Shown piece by piece: positions 1 to 8,737 of a stretch of 64,000 bases of DNA. The notes under the pieces are model-generated. The model did not search any database. It was not told the DNA's origin and saw nothing but the letters and a program-made list of their open reading frames with translations. This stretch comes from Polynucleobacter nymphae. Lineage in GTDB: Bacteria; Pseudomonadota; Gammaproteobacteria; Burkholderiales; Burkholderiaceae. The stretch covers positions 248,001-312,000 of the forward strand of contig NZ_JACVPA010000001.1 in NCBI RefSeq assembly GCF_018882155.1, read 5' to 3'. The translations under genes and the position numbers were made by a program. How positions within the stretch are numbered: the first letter of the stretch is position 1; the number at the start of each line of letters is the position of its first letter.

Positions 1-933
1 TGATTTCCCATCTAAGTCGATGGATTGCTTTGGACTCAAGATGCTAGAAGTGGGTTTAATAGCAATCGAAACACGTAAATCTTGACCACTACTAATGCCG
101 CCCAAGGTACCGCCAGCATGATTACTAGCAAATCCATCAGGATGCATTTCATCGCCATGCTCGCTACCACGCTGAGCAACTGATTTAAAGCCAGCGCCAA
201 TCTCAACGCCTTTAACAGCATTGATGCCCATCATCGCATGCGCAATATCTGCATCCAATTTATCAAAGAGAGGTTCGCCTAAGCCAATAGGAACATGACG
301 TGCACGTACCTCAATGCGAGCACCGCAAGAGTCCCCTGCTTTACGCAGCTCGTCCATATAGGACTCAAGCTGAGGAATGATGTCAGCGTTGGCAGCAAAA
401 AATGGATTCTTCTCAACTTGAGAAAGATCCTTAAATGGGATTTCTATTGTGCCCAGTTGGCTCATGTAGCCATAAAACTGCGTGCCATATTGCTCATGCA
501 GCCATTTTTTTGCAATCGCTGCTGCAGCAACTACGGGCGCAGTTAGGCGCGCAGACGATCGACCACCGCCACGGGGATCGCGAAAACCATACTTATGGTG
601 ATAAGCATAATCAGCATGGCCTGGACGAAATGTTTGCAAGATATCGCTGTAGTCTTTGCTACGTTGATCAGTATTGCGTATGAGCAGGCCTATTGGCGCT
701 CCTGTCGTCTTGCCCTCGAAGACACCAGACAGAATCTCAACACGATCTTCTTCTTTGCGTTGGGTAACGTGGCGGGATGTACCTGGCTTACGGCGATCTA
801 GGTCTAGTTGCAGATCCGCCTCAGATAACAACATACCTGGCGGGCAGCCATCTACTACCGCCCCGATAGCGGGACCGTGAGATTCACCAAAAGTGGTGAC
901 AGTAAAGAGGAGGCCTAAAGTATTTCCTGACAT
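1..933 (-). CDS. aroC: chorismate synthase (partial, 3' end outside window)
   Basis: Last step of the shikimate pathway: converts 5-enolpyruvylshikimate-3-phosphate to chorismate using reduced FMN. Reading the minus strand from the ATG at 931-933 gives an uninterrupted frame to base 1 (311 codons). It has the N-terminal FGESHG motif (about residues 15-20) and the family signature GGRSSAR (about 123-129). The family is usually 350-370 residues, so about 50 C-terminal residues lie beyond the window. It sits 53 bases downstream of the CBS-domain gene on the same strand. The identification is firm; only the missing end is unseen. Confidence 0.96.
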   Translation of the reverse strand, partial: MSGNTLGLLFTVTTFGESHGPAIGAVVDGCPPGMLLSEADLQLDLDRRKPGTSRHVTQRKEEDRVEILSGVFEGKTTGAPIGLLIRNTDQRSKDYSDILQTFRPGHADYAYHHKYGFRDPRGGGRSSARLTAPVVAAAAIAKKWLHEQYGTQFYGYMSQLGTIEIPFKDLSQVEKNPFFAANADIIPQLESYMDELRKAGDSCGARIEVRARHVPIGLGEPLFDKLDADIAHAMMGINAVKGVEIGAGFKSVAQRGSEHGDEMHPDGFASNHAGGTLGGISSGQDLRVSIAIKPTSSILSPKQSIDLDGKS

Positions 934-986
934 AACTACATTATGTCATTTGTCAGGAATATCGGGTTAAAACAAGCAGTTAGAGG

Positions 987-1442
987 CTAGTTGCTAGCTT
1001 TTTCGGTGTCTTCTGGCCAATCACGAATATAGGCCTTGAGCATCGTATTTTCGAAGTCTTGTGCTTCAACTACAGATTTGGCAACATCATAAAAAGAGAT
1101 TACGCCCATGAGCATTTTTTGATCCACCACAGGCAGGTAGCGTGCATGATCAACCAGCATCATGCGACGAACTTCATTAATCTCAGTTTCCATATTGCAA
1201 GTTAATGGCTTTTGATTCATGACGGCGCTTACTGGCAGACCATCTAACTTACCTTGGTGTGTTGCTAAAGCAGTAATCACTTCACGGAAAGTCAAAATAC
1301 CGACTAGCTTGTCATACTGCATAACAACCAAGGAGCCTATGTCATGTTCACTCATCACCAATACTGCAGTTTGCAGCGCAGTCTCAGGGGCAACAGTAAA
1401 TAAGGTGCCACCCTTTACACGCAATATGTCACGAACTTTCAT
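987..1442 (-). CDS. CBS-domain pair protein
   Basis: A 151-residue protein made almost entirely of two CBS domains, about residues 8-60 and 74-135. The domain hallmarks are visible in DIGSLVVMQ/LVGILTFREV and ARYLPVVD/LMGVISFYDV. Stand-alone CBS pairs (Bateman modules) usually bind adenine nucleotides and act as energy sensors, but no partner is evident here. No signal peptide or membrane segment is seen. It lies upstream of aroC on the same strand and may be co-transcribed. The domain call is firm and the cellular role unknown. Confidence 0.9.
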   Translation of the reverse strand: MKVRDILRVKGGTLFTVAPETALQTAVLVMSEHDIGSLVVMQYDKLVGILTFREVITALATHQGKLDGLPVSAVMNQKPLTCNMETEINEVRRMMLVDHARYLPVVDQKMLMGVISFYDVAKSVVEAQDFENTMLKAYIRDWPEDTEKASN

Positions 1443-1529
1443 CTAATCTCCAGAAGCAATACAAACAGAGTATTGATGGTTTCAATATATTCCCAAGAAC
1501 CTATTCAATCAAGGGCGTAAGAGCCTCTT

Positions 1530-2378
1530 TTAGTAACGAATAACCCTAATGACCCCGCTACGGATATTGGGTAGATTGGCAACTAAGACTGCTCCAGCAA
1601 GGGTTATCCACCAGGTCATGTAAATCCAGAGCAGCCCCAAAGGGAAGATGGCAAAGGCGCCATAGACAGTTTTATAAAAAGCGGTGTTACTGAGAAAAAT
1701 AGCGTAGCCAAACTTCATCAGCTCAAAACTGATAGCCGCAAATAAGGCCCCTGAGAAGGCGTCTGACCAAAGAATCTTGGAGTACGGTAGAACCTTATAA
1801 ACGACGGTATAAACGGCGATTGCTAGAAAAATAGGCGCAACCGCTGCCATGATTCGAAAACCAAAAGAGATTGCTTTAATCCAACCCTCTGAAGCACTAA
1901 ATAAAACGCCGCTCAAGTAAATGCCGATACCCAAAAGCACTGGACCTAAAAAAGTTGCCGCGCTATAAATAATTACCTTTTTAAATAGAGGGCGTCGTTC
2001 TTGCGCTTTAAATATTTGATTAAATGCTGCCTCGATCACTGCCAATGTCATGATGGTGGTAATGACTAAACCAATTAAGCCAAGGAAAGTTAAGCCTCGT
2101 GCTTTAGATGAAAACTGATCTAGGTAGGTATAGACCTGCTGATTTAAGCCGCCAGGCATAGAGGTATCTAGCAACCAAGTTCTGAAGGCATTTTTTACCT
2201 GGATGACGCTGGGTAGATAGCCAATTAAAATACTAGCAATGGTGAGCATTGGCACCAAAGATAAAGTAGTCGTAAATGCTAGACTAGCGGCAATCTGATT
2301 GAGATTGAGGCCGCGATTTTGCTCCCAGAGCTTTTTGCCCAGAGCAAGCCATAATTGGGGATTACGAATAAGGCGCAT
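1530..2378 (-). CDS. YihY/UPF0761 family inner-membrane protein
   Basis: A 282-residue polytopic membrane protein of the YihY/virulence-factor BrkB family, once misnamed ribonuclease BN. Several hydrophobic segments are visible, including a first one after LNQIAASLAFTTT and the family-typical YGAFAIFPLGLLWIYMTWW near the C terminus. The function of the family is not settled; a transporter-like or envelope role is usually assumed. Its start codon lies only 19 bases from the divergent wrbA start, so its promoter must overlap wrbA coding sequence. Confidence 0.9.
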   Translation of the reverse strand: MRLIRNPQLWLALGKKLWEQNRGLNLNQIAASLAFTTTLSLVPMLTIASILIGYLPSVIQVKNAFRTWLLDTSMPGGLNQQVYTYLDQFSSKARGLTFLGLIGLVITTIMTLAVIEAAFNQIFKAQERRPLFKKVIIYSAATFLGPVLLGIGIYLSGVLFSASEGWIKAISFGFRIMAAVAPIFLAIAVYTVVYKVLPYSKILWSDAFSGALFAAISFELMKFGYAIFLSNTAFYKTVYGAFAIFPLGLLWIYMTWWITLAGAVLVANLPNIRSGVIRVIRY

Positions 2379-2391
2379 CGCCGTATCATAA

Positions 2392-3003
<612 letters not shown>

Positions 3004-3008
3004 TTGAG

Positions 3009-3398
3009 ATGCTAAAAAAACTGCTTGAAAAGAATTCGTACCAACTACTGGCAACAGCAGCCTTTGTTGATTTATTTATTCTCTGTGTATGTTGGGAATG
3101 GTTTATTTCCCCGCTGCGCCCTGGTGGTTCATGGCTCATACTGAAAGGAATTCCTTTACTCTTTGCTATTCCAGGTTTATGGAAAGGCAAGGTCTACACG
3201 ATGCAATGGGCTTCAATGTTAATTCTCCTGTATATCACCGAAGGTTTAGTGCGCATTCTGGAAACTGGTAGCAATTTTTGGATGGCTTTATTAGAGACCA
3301 TCATTGCTACTATCGGCTTTGTTTGTTTACTTTGCTATTTAAAGCCAATCAAACAAGAAGCAAAAATCTTGGCCAAACAAAAAGCTCAGGCTAAATAA
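3009..3398 (+). CDS. DUF2069 family membrane protein
   Basis: A 129-residue protein with about four hydrophobic segments (roughly residues 14-30, 42-56, 64-80 and 92-112) and a lysine-rich cytosolic tail. The motif near WEWFISPLRPGGSW and the overall layout fit the DUF2069 family, usually found beside wrbA in betaproteobacteria, but no biochemical role is known. Its stop codon shares its last base with the next gene's ATG, so translation of the two is probably coupled. Confidence 0.85.
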   Translation: MLKKLLEKNSYQLLATAAFVDLFILCVCWEWFISPLRPGGSWLILKGIPLLFAIPGLWKGKVYTMQWASMLILLYITEGLVRILETGSNFWMALLETIIATIGFVCLLCYLKPIKQEAKILAKQKAQAK

Positions 3399-4816
3399 TG
3401 ATGACAGGCTTGATCGAACAATTGAGTGCGGCACTAGGTAAACAATACGTTCTTACTGAGGATCCGGATAAAGCCCCTTACCTCACTGATTGGCGCAAAC
3501 GTTTCACTGGTAAAGCCTTAGCAGTCCTGCTACCTAAAACGACTGAAGAAGTCTCCACTATTGTGAAGCTTTGCGCTACTCATCATGTCGCAATCGTTCC
3601 GCAAGGTGGTCATACTGGTTTTTGTGGGGGCGCTACACCTGACAATACCGGTAAGCAAATCATTCTGAATCTCAAGCGCATGAATCAAATCCGTGAGATT
3701 GATACCGCCAACCAAACCATGACACTTGAAGCGGGATGTATATTGCAGGCCGCTCAAGAAAAAGCAGCGGCACAAGATTTTTTGTTTCCACTCAGTCTGG
3801 GTGCAGAAGGTAGCTGCATGATTGGTGGTAACTTAGCTACTAATGCCGGCGGCACAAATGTGCTGCGCTATGGCAATACCCGAGATCTTTGTTTAGGGCT
3901 TGAGGTCGTTACTGCTGGGGGCGAAATCTGGAATGGCATGAAGGGTTTGCGTAAAGACAATACTGGTTATGATTTGCGTGACCTTTTCATTGGCTCAGAA
4001 GGAACCCTAGGAATCATCACTGCAGCAGTTATGAAACTGTATCCATTGCCGATCTCTCAATGGACGACGCTGGTTGCCGCTGATAATATTGCATCAACTA
4101 TTGCTCTGCTGACTTTATTTCAGAGACGCGCAACATCATTACTCACAGGCTTTGAAATGATGACGCAAGAATCATTAACCCTAAATGAAAAGCACTTTCC
4201 ACAGATGGCTAATCCATTGAAAGGAAATCCACCCTTCACAGTGTTGATTGAGCTCTCCGATCATGAGAGTGAAGACCACGTTCGACAACTTCTAGAAACT
4301 ATATTGGAGGAGGCTTTCACTGCGAATCTCATTAGCGACGCAGTAATCGCGAGTAACCTGAGTCAGGCAAATACGTTTTGGCATATGCGTGAGCACATTA
4401 CCCTGGCACAAGCCCAAGAAGGCGCTAATCTGAAGCATGACATTACGATTCCCCTTTCCTCCTTAGATAGCTTTATTCTGGAAACTGACGCCCTCATAAG
4501 GAAAAACTACCCTGGGGTACGGATCATTAATTTTGGCCATTTGGGTGATGGCAATCTGCATTACAACATCGCCCCACCCCCAGGAGTTGACCACAAGATA
4601 TTCAATCTAAAGCATGAAAAACCGATTCAGGAGCTCGTTTATGCCCAAGTTGAGCGTTGCCAAGGCTCGATATCTGCGGAGCATGGCGTTGGTCAGCTCA
4701 AAATAGGTGATTTAAGAGCCCATAAGGGTGAGGTAGCCCATGACCTGATGAAGAGCATAAAAATGGCCCTAGACCCCCAAAATATCCTCAATCCGCATAA
4801 AGTAGTCTCAATTTAA
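3398..4816 (+). CDS. FAD-linked oxidase, D-2-hydroxyacid dehydrogenase type (GlcD-like)
   Basis: A 472-residue VAO/PCMH-fold flavoprotein. The N-terminal FAD-binding half shows PQGGHTGFCGGATP and the pyrophosphate-contacting region GSCMIGGNLATNAGGTN. The C-terminal oxidase half carries the metal/substrate histidines in NFGHLGDGNLHYN and the closing SAEHGVGQLK. Homologues oxidise D-lactate, glycolate or D-2-hydroxyglutarate; the sequence alone does not settle the substrate, though the lone gene without glcE/glcF favours the D-2-hydroxyglutarate/D-lactate class. The start ATG overlaps the preceding stop by one base. Confidence 0.88.
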   Translation: MMTGLIEQLSAALGKQYVLTEDPDKAPYLTDWRKRFTGKALAVLLPKTTEEVSTIVKLCATHHVAIVPQGGHTGFCGGATPDNTGKQIILNLKRMNQIREIDTANQTMTLEAGCILQAAQEKAAAQDFLFPLSLGAEGSCMIGGNLATNAGGTNVLRYGNTRDLCLGLEVVTAGGEIWNGMKGLRKDNTGYDLRDLFIGSEGTLGIITAAVMKLYPLPISQWTTLVAADNIASTIALLTLFQRRATSLLTGFEMMTQESLTLNEKHFPQMANPLKGNPPFTVLIELSDHESEDHVRQLLETILEEAFTANLISDAVIASNLSQANTFWHMREHITLAQAQEGANLKHDITIPLSSLDSFILETDALIRKNYPGVRIINFGHLGDGNLHYNIAPPPGVDHKIFNLKHEKPIQELVYAQVERCQGSISAEHGVGQLKIGDLRAHKGEVAHDLMKSIKMALDPQNILNPHKVVSI

Positions 4817-4920
4817 GGGCCTAAAACCCTTAATGCCCTTAAGATATTTGTTAAATATTTAGTAATTCTTGTCATCTCCACCCATTTCTGGTGCGTTGTA
4901 TGCACATGGAGGTGACATAT

Positions 4921-5106
4921 ATGTCAACAAGACTCAAACGTTGGGCTCGTGCAATTCAACAAATCGACTTGTCCAAAAGGACGCCTGAGGTGGCTATTGG
5001 CTACTTGGACGATAAATATCGCGATATCGCTTGGCGTTACATTCGCATTCTAGGCTTTGAACGCACCATCAGCTTCATGGCTAGTAGCAACTTTCACCCA
5101 GAGTAA
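4921..5106 (+). CDS. small hypothetical protein (61 residues)
   Basis: I do not recognise this family. The start at 4921 is chosen because a near-perfect Shine-Dalgarno GGAGGTGA (4908-4915) sits five bases upstream, while the in-frame upstream codons lack one. The protein is basic at the N terminus (MSTRLKRWARAIQ), has no signal peptide or membrane segment, and contains an aromatic/charged stretch YLDDKYRDIAWRYIRIL likely to be helical. A strong terminator follows 9 bases after the stop. The ribosome site and clean terminator suggest a real, well-translated single-gene unit. Confidence 0.7.
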   Translation: MSTRLKRWARAIQQIDLSKRTPEVAIGYLDDKYRDIAWRYIRILGFERTISFMASSNFHPE

Positions 5107-5114
5107 GTGTGAAG

Positions 5115-5155
5115 AAAAAACCCTAAATATCTGAATTATTTAGGGTTTTTTGTTT
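5115..5155. terminator. intrinsic terminator, probably bidirectional
   Basis: A 9-base perfect stem CCCTAAATA / TATTTAGGG (5121-5129 and 5137-5145) with a 7-base loop, preceded by A6 and followed by a T-rich tract. It lies between the plus-strand 61-residue gene and the minus-strand rhodanese gene that converge here, so it can end both. Confidence 0.88.
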
Positions 5156-5176
5156 TAAAGCGGTTAGATTCAGAAT

Positions 5177-5710
5177 TCAATTGCTTTTGGCCTTCAGCGC
5201 CTCTTCTAGCTGATTGATCTTATTTTGCATCGCACTTAACTTGGCATTTAGCGCCCCTACATTGAGGAAGGTCTCATCAGCAACCGGTGCTTTCAAGTTA
5301 TTTCCCCATCCGAGCCAAGCTGAGTCATAAACCTTTACCTTTTTAAATCCCAGGTTTTTCAAGACAACTGCTGTTTCGGCAGCACGAACACCGCTTTGGC
5401 AATACACGACTGTTTCCTTATCTGGATCTAAGTTGGCATAGAGTTTTTTGAGGTCTGCCTCATTTTTGAGAGCCATGCCAGAATTGTCTGCAACCTGTTT
5501 CTTACCAAGCTTGATCGCCGTAGCAGGATCCTGCCAGTTATCTTCAAAGGGAATATTGATTGAGTTAGGAATATGACCCCCCCGAATAGCGCGGACGTCC
5601 TTGCCAGAATATTCATCAGGCGTCCTCACATCTAAAATCTGCACAGATTTAGATTGGGCAAGTTTAAGCATTTCTTCATTCGATACCACTAACTGAGTTT
5701 GAGGCACCAA
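5177..5710 (-). CDS. rhodanese domain with active-site Cys, C-terminal fragment
   Basis: C-terminal half of the split gene, about 177 residues if it starts at the TTG at 5708-5710; no convincing ribosome site is seen there. The rhodanese hallmarks are ILDVRTPDEYSG, the GGHIPNSINIPF segment and the active loop VYCQSGVRAAETA with the catalytic Cys. A predicted coiled coil (KLSAMQNKINQLEEALKAK) forms the C terminus. Without the upstream half it lacks the signal peptide, so any product would be misplaced in the cytosol. Probably not an independent gene. Confidence 0.6.
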   Translation of the reverse strand: MVPQTQLVVSNEEMLKLAQSKSVQILDVRTPDEYSGKDVRAIRGGHIPNSINIPFEDNWQDPATAIKLGKKQVADNSGMALKNEADLKKLYANLDPDKETVVYCQSGVRAAETAVVLKNLGFKKVKVYDSAWLGWGNNLKAPVADETFLNVGALNAKLSAMQNKINQLEEALKAKSN

Positions 5711-5770
5711 GGTTACCGAGACAGGGGCAGAAGTTTGACGCTCCTTCTGAATGGGCAGCCCAGCAGATTT

Positions 5771-6178
5771 CTAACCGTCAAAGCCATCGTGATAAATCTG
5801 AGCCTGCTTGCCACCAAAATATTGAACGGTATACAGCCCAAAGTAGGCATAGGGATTGCCACGGGCGCCATAGACAACAATGTCTCGATTAACGCTCAAG
5901 CCAGCATCATTAAAGATCTTTTGGATCTTTTCAGTGGCTATGTAATCTTCTTTATTGGGGTCTCTGAGAACACTCCCCGCCTCACCAATATTGATTGCCC
6001 CTGGTATATGCCCTTCTAAAAAACTTTTTTCATCGCGCACATCCCAAACAATGGCTCCTCGAGCAATCGCTTGTCGAACTTGCTCCGTATTGAGAATGGC
6101 ATCATTTTTCTGGGCATAGGCAGAGACAGAAATAAGTGCAGCGCCGATTAGGAATAGTTTTTTGATGGCTAGATTCAT
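5771..6178 (-). CDS. rhodanese-like domain, N-terminal fragment with signal peptide
   Basis: N-terminal half of the split gene, 135 residues. ATG at 6178 is preferred over the upstream TTG at 6193 because it opens directly into a classical signal peptide (MNLAIKKLFLIGAALI...SAYAQ). The rhodanese fold is recognisable in VWDVRDEKSFLEGHIPGAIN, but the catalytic loop position reads YGARG without cysteine, so this domain alone would be inactive. If translated alone it would be an exported, catalytically dead rhodanese domain. The stop codon is the suspected nonsense mutation. Confidence 0.7.
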   Translation of the reverse strand: MNLAIKKLFLIGAALISVSAYAQKNDAILNTEQVRQAIARGAIVWDVRDEKSFLEGHIPGAINIGEAGSVLRDPNKEDYIATEKIQKIFNDAGLSVNRDIVVYGARGNPYAYFGLYTVQYFGGKQAQIYHDGFDG

Positions 6179-6189
6179 GAGAGATACTT

Positions 6190-7089
6190 TCAACTAGAAA
6201 TAAAGAAGGCTCGAGCTTGCGCAATGAGTTCCGCTGGAAGCTCTTCTGGGATGTAGTGTCCACAAGGGACTGTCTGCCCAGACACCTCTTGGGCTACTGC
6301 TTGCCAGTCCTCTATAGGACGAAAACATTTATTGACTAAGCCATGCTCGCCCCATAGCACCCTTAATGGCATTGTGAGCTTCTTACCTAAAGCCCTATCA
6401 GCTCGATCATGTTCTAAATCAATGCTCGCAGCTGCACGGTAGTCTTCGCACATGGCATGCATACTCTGCGGATTACTTGCTCCTGCAAGATATTCAGCCC
6501 AGCGCTCAGGGGAAAATATGTCTGTGCCACCATGACGCCCCATATGCTTACTAAGCCAAAACTCAGGATTAGCACCAATTAAAGTTTCTGGAATAGGCTC
6601 TGGCTGAATCAAGAAGAACCAATGCCAATAACCTTTAGCAAACTCCATTGTGGTGTTGTCATACATTGTTAAGGTTGGGGAAATATCTAAGACCATCACA
6701 CGTAAAACACTGTCTGGAAAATCCATTGCAAGGCGGTGAGAGACTCTGCCACCGCGATCATGCCCTAGTAAGAAAAATTGCTGATGACCCAATGCTCTCA
6801 TGAGGGCATGTTGATCAGCTGCCATAGACTTCTTGGAGTAAGTTGAATGATCTTTTTTACCGTGGGGTTTGGATGACTCACCATAGCCGCGCAGGTCAGA
6901 AGCAATAGCAGTAAAGTTCTTGGCTAATTCAGAAGCAACATTTTCCCAAATGGCTTTAGTTTGCGGGAAACCATGGAGCAATAAAATGGGTGGGCCATTA
7001 CCGCCGACTTGATAAGCAATCTCTATTGGGCCATCTTCAGATGAAACAGTAATGCTTTTAAGCTCAAAACCTTTAAATGCTACAGACAT
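6190..7089 (-). CDS. alpha/beta hydrolase, haloacetate dehalogenase-like
   Basis: A 299-residue cytosolic alpha/beta hydrolase. The oxyanion HG is in LLLHGFPQ (about 37-42). The nucleophile elbow reads GHDRGGR, with Asp at about residue 111 rather than Ser, as in haloacetate/fluoroacetate dehalogenases and epoxide hydrolases. The catalytic His is likely in CGHYIPEE near the C terminus. The Asp nucleophile and DISPT segment resemble DehH1-type dehalogenases, but substrate cannot be read from sequence. It lies 11 bases upstream of the tandem rhodanese and is probably co-transcribed. Confidence 0.87.
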   Translation of the reverse strand: MSVAFKGFELKSITVSSEDGPIEIAYQVGGNGPPILLLHGFPQTKAIWENVASELAKNFTAIASDLRGYGESSKPHGKKDHSTYSKKSMAADQHALMRALGHQQFFLLGHDRGGRVSHRLAMDFPDSVLRVMVLDISPTLTMYDNTTMEFAKGYWHWFFLIQPEPIPETLIGANPEFWLSKHMGRHGGTDIFSPERWAEYLAGASNPQSMHAMCEDYRAAASIDLEHDRADRALGKKLTMPLRVLWGEHGLVNKCFRPIEDWQAVAQEVSGQTVPCGHYIPEELPAELIAQARAFFISS

Positions 7090-7145
7090 ACAATATCCAA
7101 TGTAAAAGAGCCTCCTAAGAGACTCTGTATTGAAATGAACCGAAA

Positions 7146-7406
7146 TTAATTATCAGCAACCGCTTGAATCTCAGCAACCGTTAAATAACCCTTCTTAGAG
7201 GAATCGATATAGTCAAAATGGCTGAAGATACGAGGCATGCAACCCTTAGCCTCATCCCGAGTCAGTTTGCCGTCCTGATTAGTGTCGCATTTTGCAAAGC
7301 GTTCAGCAATTTCCTGATTACGAGATGCATTATTTGCAGATGCACTCATTGGCAAAGCAGACAATACGCAAGCAGCCAATATCAGAAGATTTTTAACAAA
7401 ATGCAT
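7146..7406 (-). CDS. secreted EF-hand protein
   Basis: An 86-residue protein with a cleavable signal peptide (about 1-24, ending ASANN) and two EF-hand motifs. The first is canonical (DTNQDGKLTRDE, D-x-N-x-D-G-x-L-x-x-D-E); the second (DSSKKGYLTVAE) lacks one acidic ligand and may bind calcium weakly. Two cysteines (KCDT and KGCMP) flank loop 1. A calcium-buffering or sensing role in the periplasm is inferred from the motif only. It forms a cluster with two lipoproteins and a second EF-hand gene. Confidence 0.82.
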   Translation of the reverse strand: MHFVKNLLILAACVLSALPMSASANNASRNQEIAERFAKCDTNQDGKLTRDEAKGCMPRIFSHFDYIDSSKKGYLTVAEIQAVADN

Positions 7407-7415
7407 GAAGATCGC

Positions 7416-8099
7416 TTATTTACCAGTTGGACTTGGGTTTGCAGAAGTTTCCATTGAAGCCTTAACTGCTTTTTTTGTCATTGCTATAAATGAATCAACA
7501 GAGCCACTAGCAGTTCTAAATGATTCACCTTGAACAATCACTAAACCCTCACCCAAGAGCTTATTACTTTGGCTATCAGTAATCTTGCTTTCAATCACGA
7601 GGGCGGGAGTTTTTGAGTTCACACCCCCTGCAAAAGCCGCTGCATTGGCAGCTAATCCAATAGGTGTGAAGTTCCACGGCTTTAAATAATCATTTGAACT
7701 TTCAGCGCCGGTAATACCCACAGATATTCGAACAACACCTGGTCCTGGCTTAGTGACGATCTGCATACTGCCACGGGCATTCACTGTTTCCAACATAGAA
7801 TCCTGCAAAGCTGATTTTGCTTTGGTAATAGATTCAGCACTGACATCTTTTGTGGCGTTTTGGTGTAGATAGATAGGCTCTAAAATCACTGCGGTGTAAG
7901 TGCCTGGGCTAACTCCGGAGATTCTGTACCTCCAAATGCGAGCATCAGGAACGCTGGTAGCCATTGGAACCAAGATTGAGTAGTCTGGCAAGAAACCAGA
8001 CCTAGGCATGTTATCGGTTGTCAGTTTGGGAGCATTACTGCATGCAGCAAGCAACATAACTGCAATGATCGATGCAGTTACAAGATTCTTTTTCTTCAT
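7416..8099 (-). CDS. DUF3313-like outer-membrane lipoprotein
   Basis: About 227 residues. The start at 8099 (MKKKNLV...) is preferred over upstream in-frame codons up to 8132 because it gives a compact lipoprotein signal and has GGGAAG just upstream. The lipobox is LLAACS. The mature part begins with SGFLPDYSILVP and AVILEPIYLH, both characteristic of DUF3313 lipoproteins of unknown function. It ends 9 bases before the EF-hand gene start, so the two are probably one transcript. Confidence 0.8.
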   Translation of the reverse strand: MKKKNLVTASIIAVMLLAACSNAPKLTTDNMPRSGFLPDYSILVPMATSVPDARIWRYRISGVSPGTYTAVILEPIYLHQNATKDVSAESITKAKSALQDSMLETVNARGSMQIVTKPGPGVVRISVGITGAESSNDYLKPWNFTPIGLAANAAAFAGGVNSKTPALVIESKITDSQSNKLLGEGLVIVQGESFRTASGSVDSFIAMTKKAVKASMETSANPSPTGK

Positions 8100-8171
8100 T
8101 TTTCTTCCCATATGGGTACTGCCTACATGCATTAAAGATTAATGGCACTAAACCATCATAACCAATAATGC

Positions 8172-8543
8172 TTAATCTAGGGGTGGGCAAGGCAGAATGC
8201 CACCGGTCTTCTGATGAATCGAAGGTTTGCAGTTAACTTGAACTGGCAATGATGGATTGGGCTGGGTTAATTGGGGTGTTGGGGTTTGTGCTGCAACAGG
8301 ACTCGCTGCAGCTGTATTTGGAACCACTACTGCCTTGGCTTGGCTTGGCGCATCTAGCCCTGCTGCAAGATAAAAAGATTTATCACTGCCAGGGCATGGC
8401 ATCAATGCTCCAGTTTTAGCGTTATAGACATCCTTGCATTGTGGGTTGGCTTCAAGTCGCGCCTCTAGTTTTGCTGTAGTACAGGATGATAGCGTGGTCA
8501 GTAAAAATACTAAAAAACTGGAAGTTTGGATTAATTTATTCAT
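8172..8543 (-). CDS. small proline-rich lipoprotein with duplicated Cys motif
   Basis: A 123-residue putative lipoprotein (signal ending LSSC, lipobox-like). The mature protein contains two copies of a motif, CKDVYNAKTGALMPCP and CKPSIHQKTGGILPCP, separated by an Ala/Pro/Thr/Gln linker. The shared pattern is C-K-x5-K-T-G-x-[LIM]-[LM]-P-C-P, with the first copy near residue 36 and the second at the C terminus. I do not recognise the family; the paired cysteines in an exported protein suggest a disulfide loop in each repeat. No enzymatic motif is seen. Confidence 0.72.
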   Translation of the reverse strand: MNKLIQTSSFLVFLLTTLSSCTTAKLEARLEANPQCKDVYNAKTGALMPCPGSDKSFYLAAGLDAPSQAKAVVVPNTAAASPVAAQTPTPQLTQPNPSLPVQVNCKPSIHQKTGGILPCPPLD

Positions 8544-8671
8544 GCACTGATTCTATGGCAACTACGTAACTGAAGAATCAATTCGCAAATGATTTGTTGA
8601 GACTATCTGCACCAATATAGTACCCGCAGGGATCATTGGGAGCCCACCTTGCGTAGCATAAGCCCAGAAAG

Positions 8672-8699
8672 CACAATACCCGCCGAAGCGGGTATTGTG
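8672..8699. terminator. GC-rich hairpin, possible terminator
   Basis: A perfect 12-base stem CACAATACCCGC / GCGGGTATTGTG with a CGAA tetraloop (TTCG on the minus strand, a very stable loop). It lies 38 bases beyond the stop of the minus-strand EF-hand gene at 8738. The following T tract is short, so termination strength is uncertain. Confidence 0.65.
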
Positions 8700-8737
8700 T
8701 AAATTCTATTCCCCTTATTTTTTATAGGGGGTAAGAC

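Larger units (their letters stand above)
5177..6178 (-). pseudogene. periplasmic tandem-rhodanese sulfurtransferase split by an in-frame TAG
   Basis: Two rhodanese open frames (6178-5771 and 5710-5177) lie in the same frame and are separated by exactly 20 sense codons after a single TAG at 5771-5773. Translating through the stop gives YHDGFDG-stop-KSAGLPIQKERQ, where rhodaneses have a Trp (GG...GW..AGLPV). One base change from TGG explains it. Read through, the product would be about 333 residues: a signal peptide, an N-terminal domain with no active-site Cys (loop VVYGARG) and a C-terminal domain with the active loop VYCQSGVRAAE. That inactive-plus-active layout is normal for tandem thiosulfate sulfurtransferases. 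Either a recent pseudogene, a readthrough gene, or a base-call error. Confidence 0.82.

Noticed and set aside
5699-6019. Plus-strand ORF across the rhodanese genes
   Set aside because: Antisense shadow of a well-supported coding region; no ribosome site or motif.
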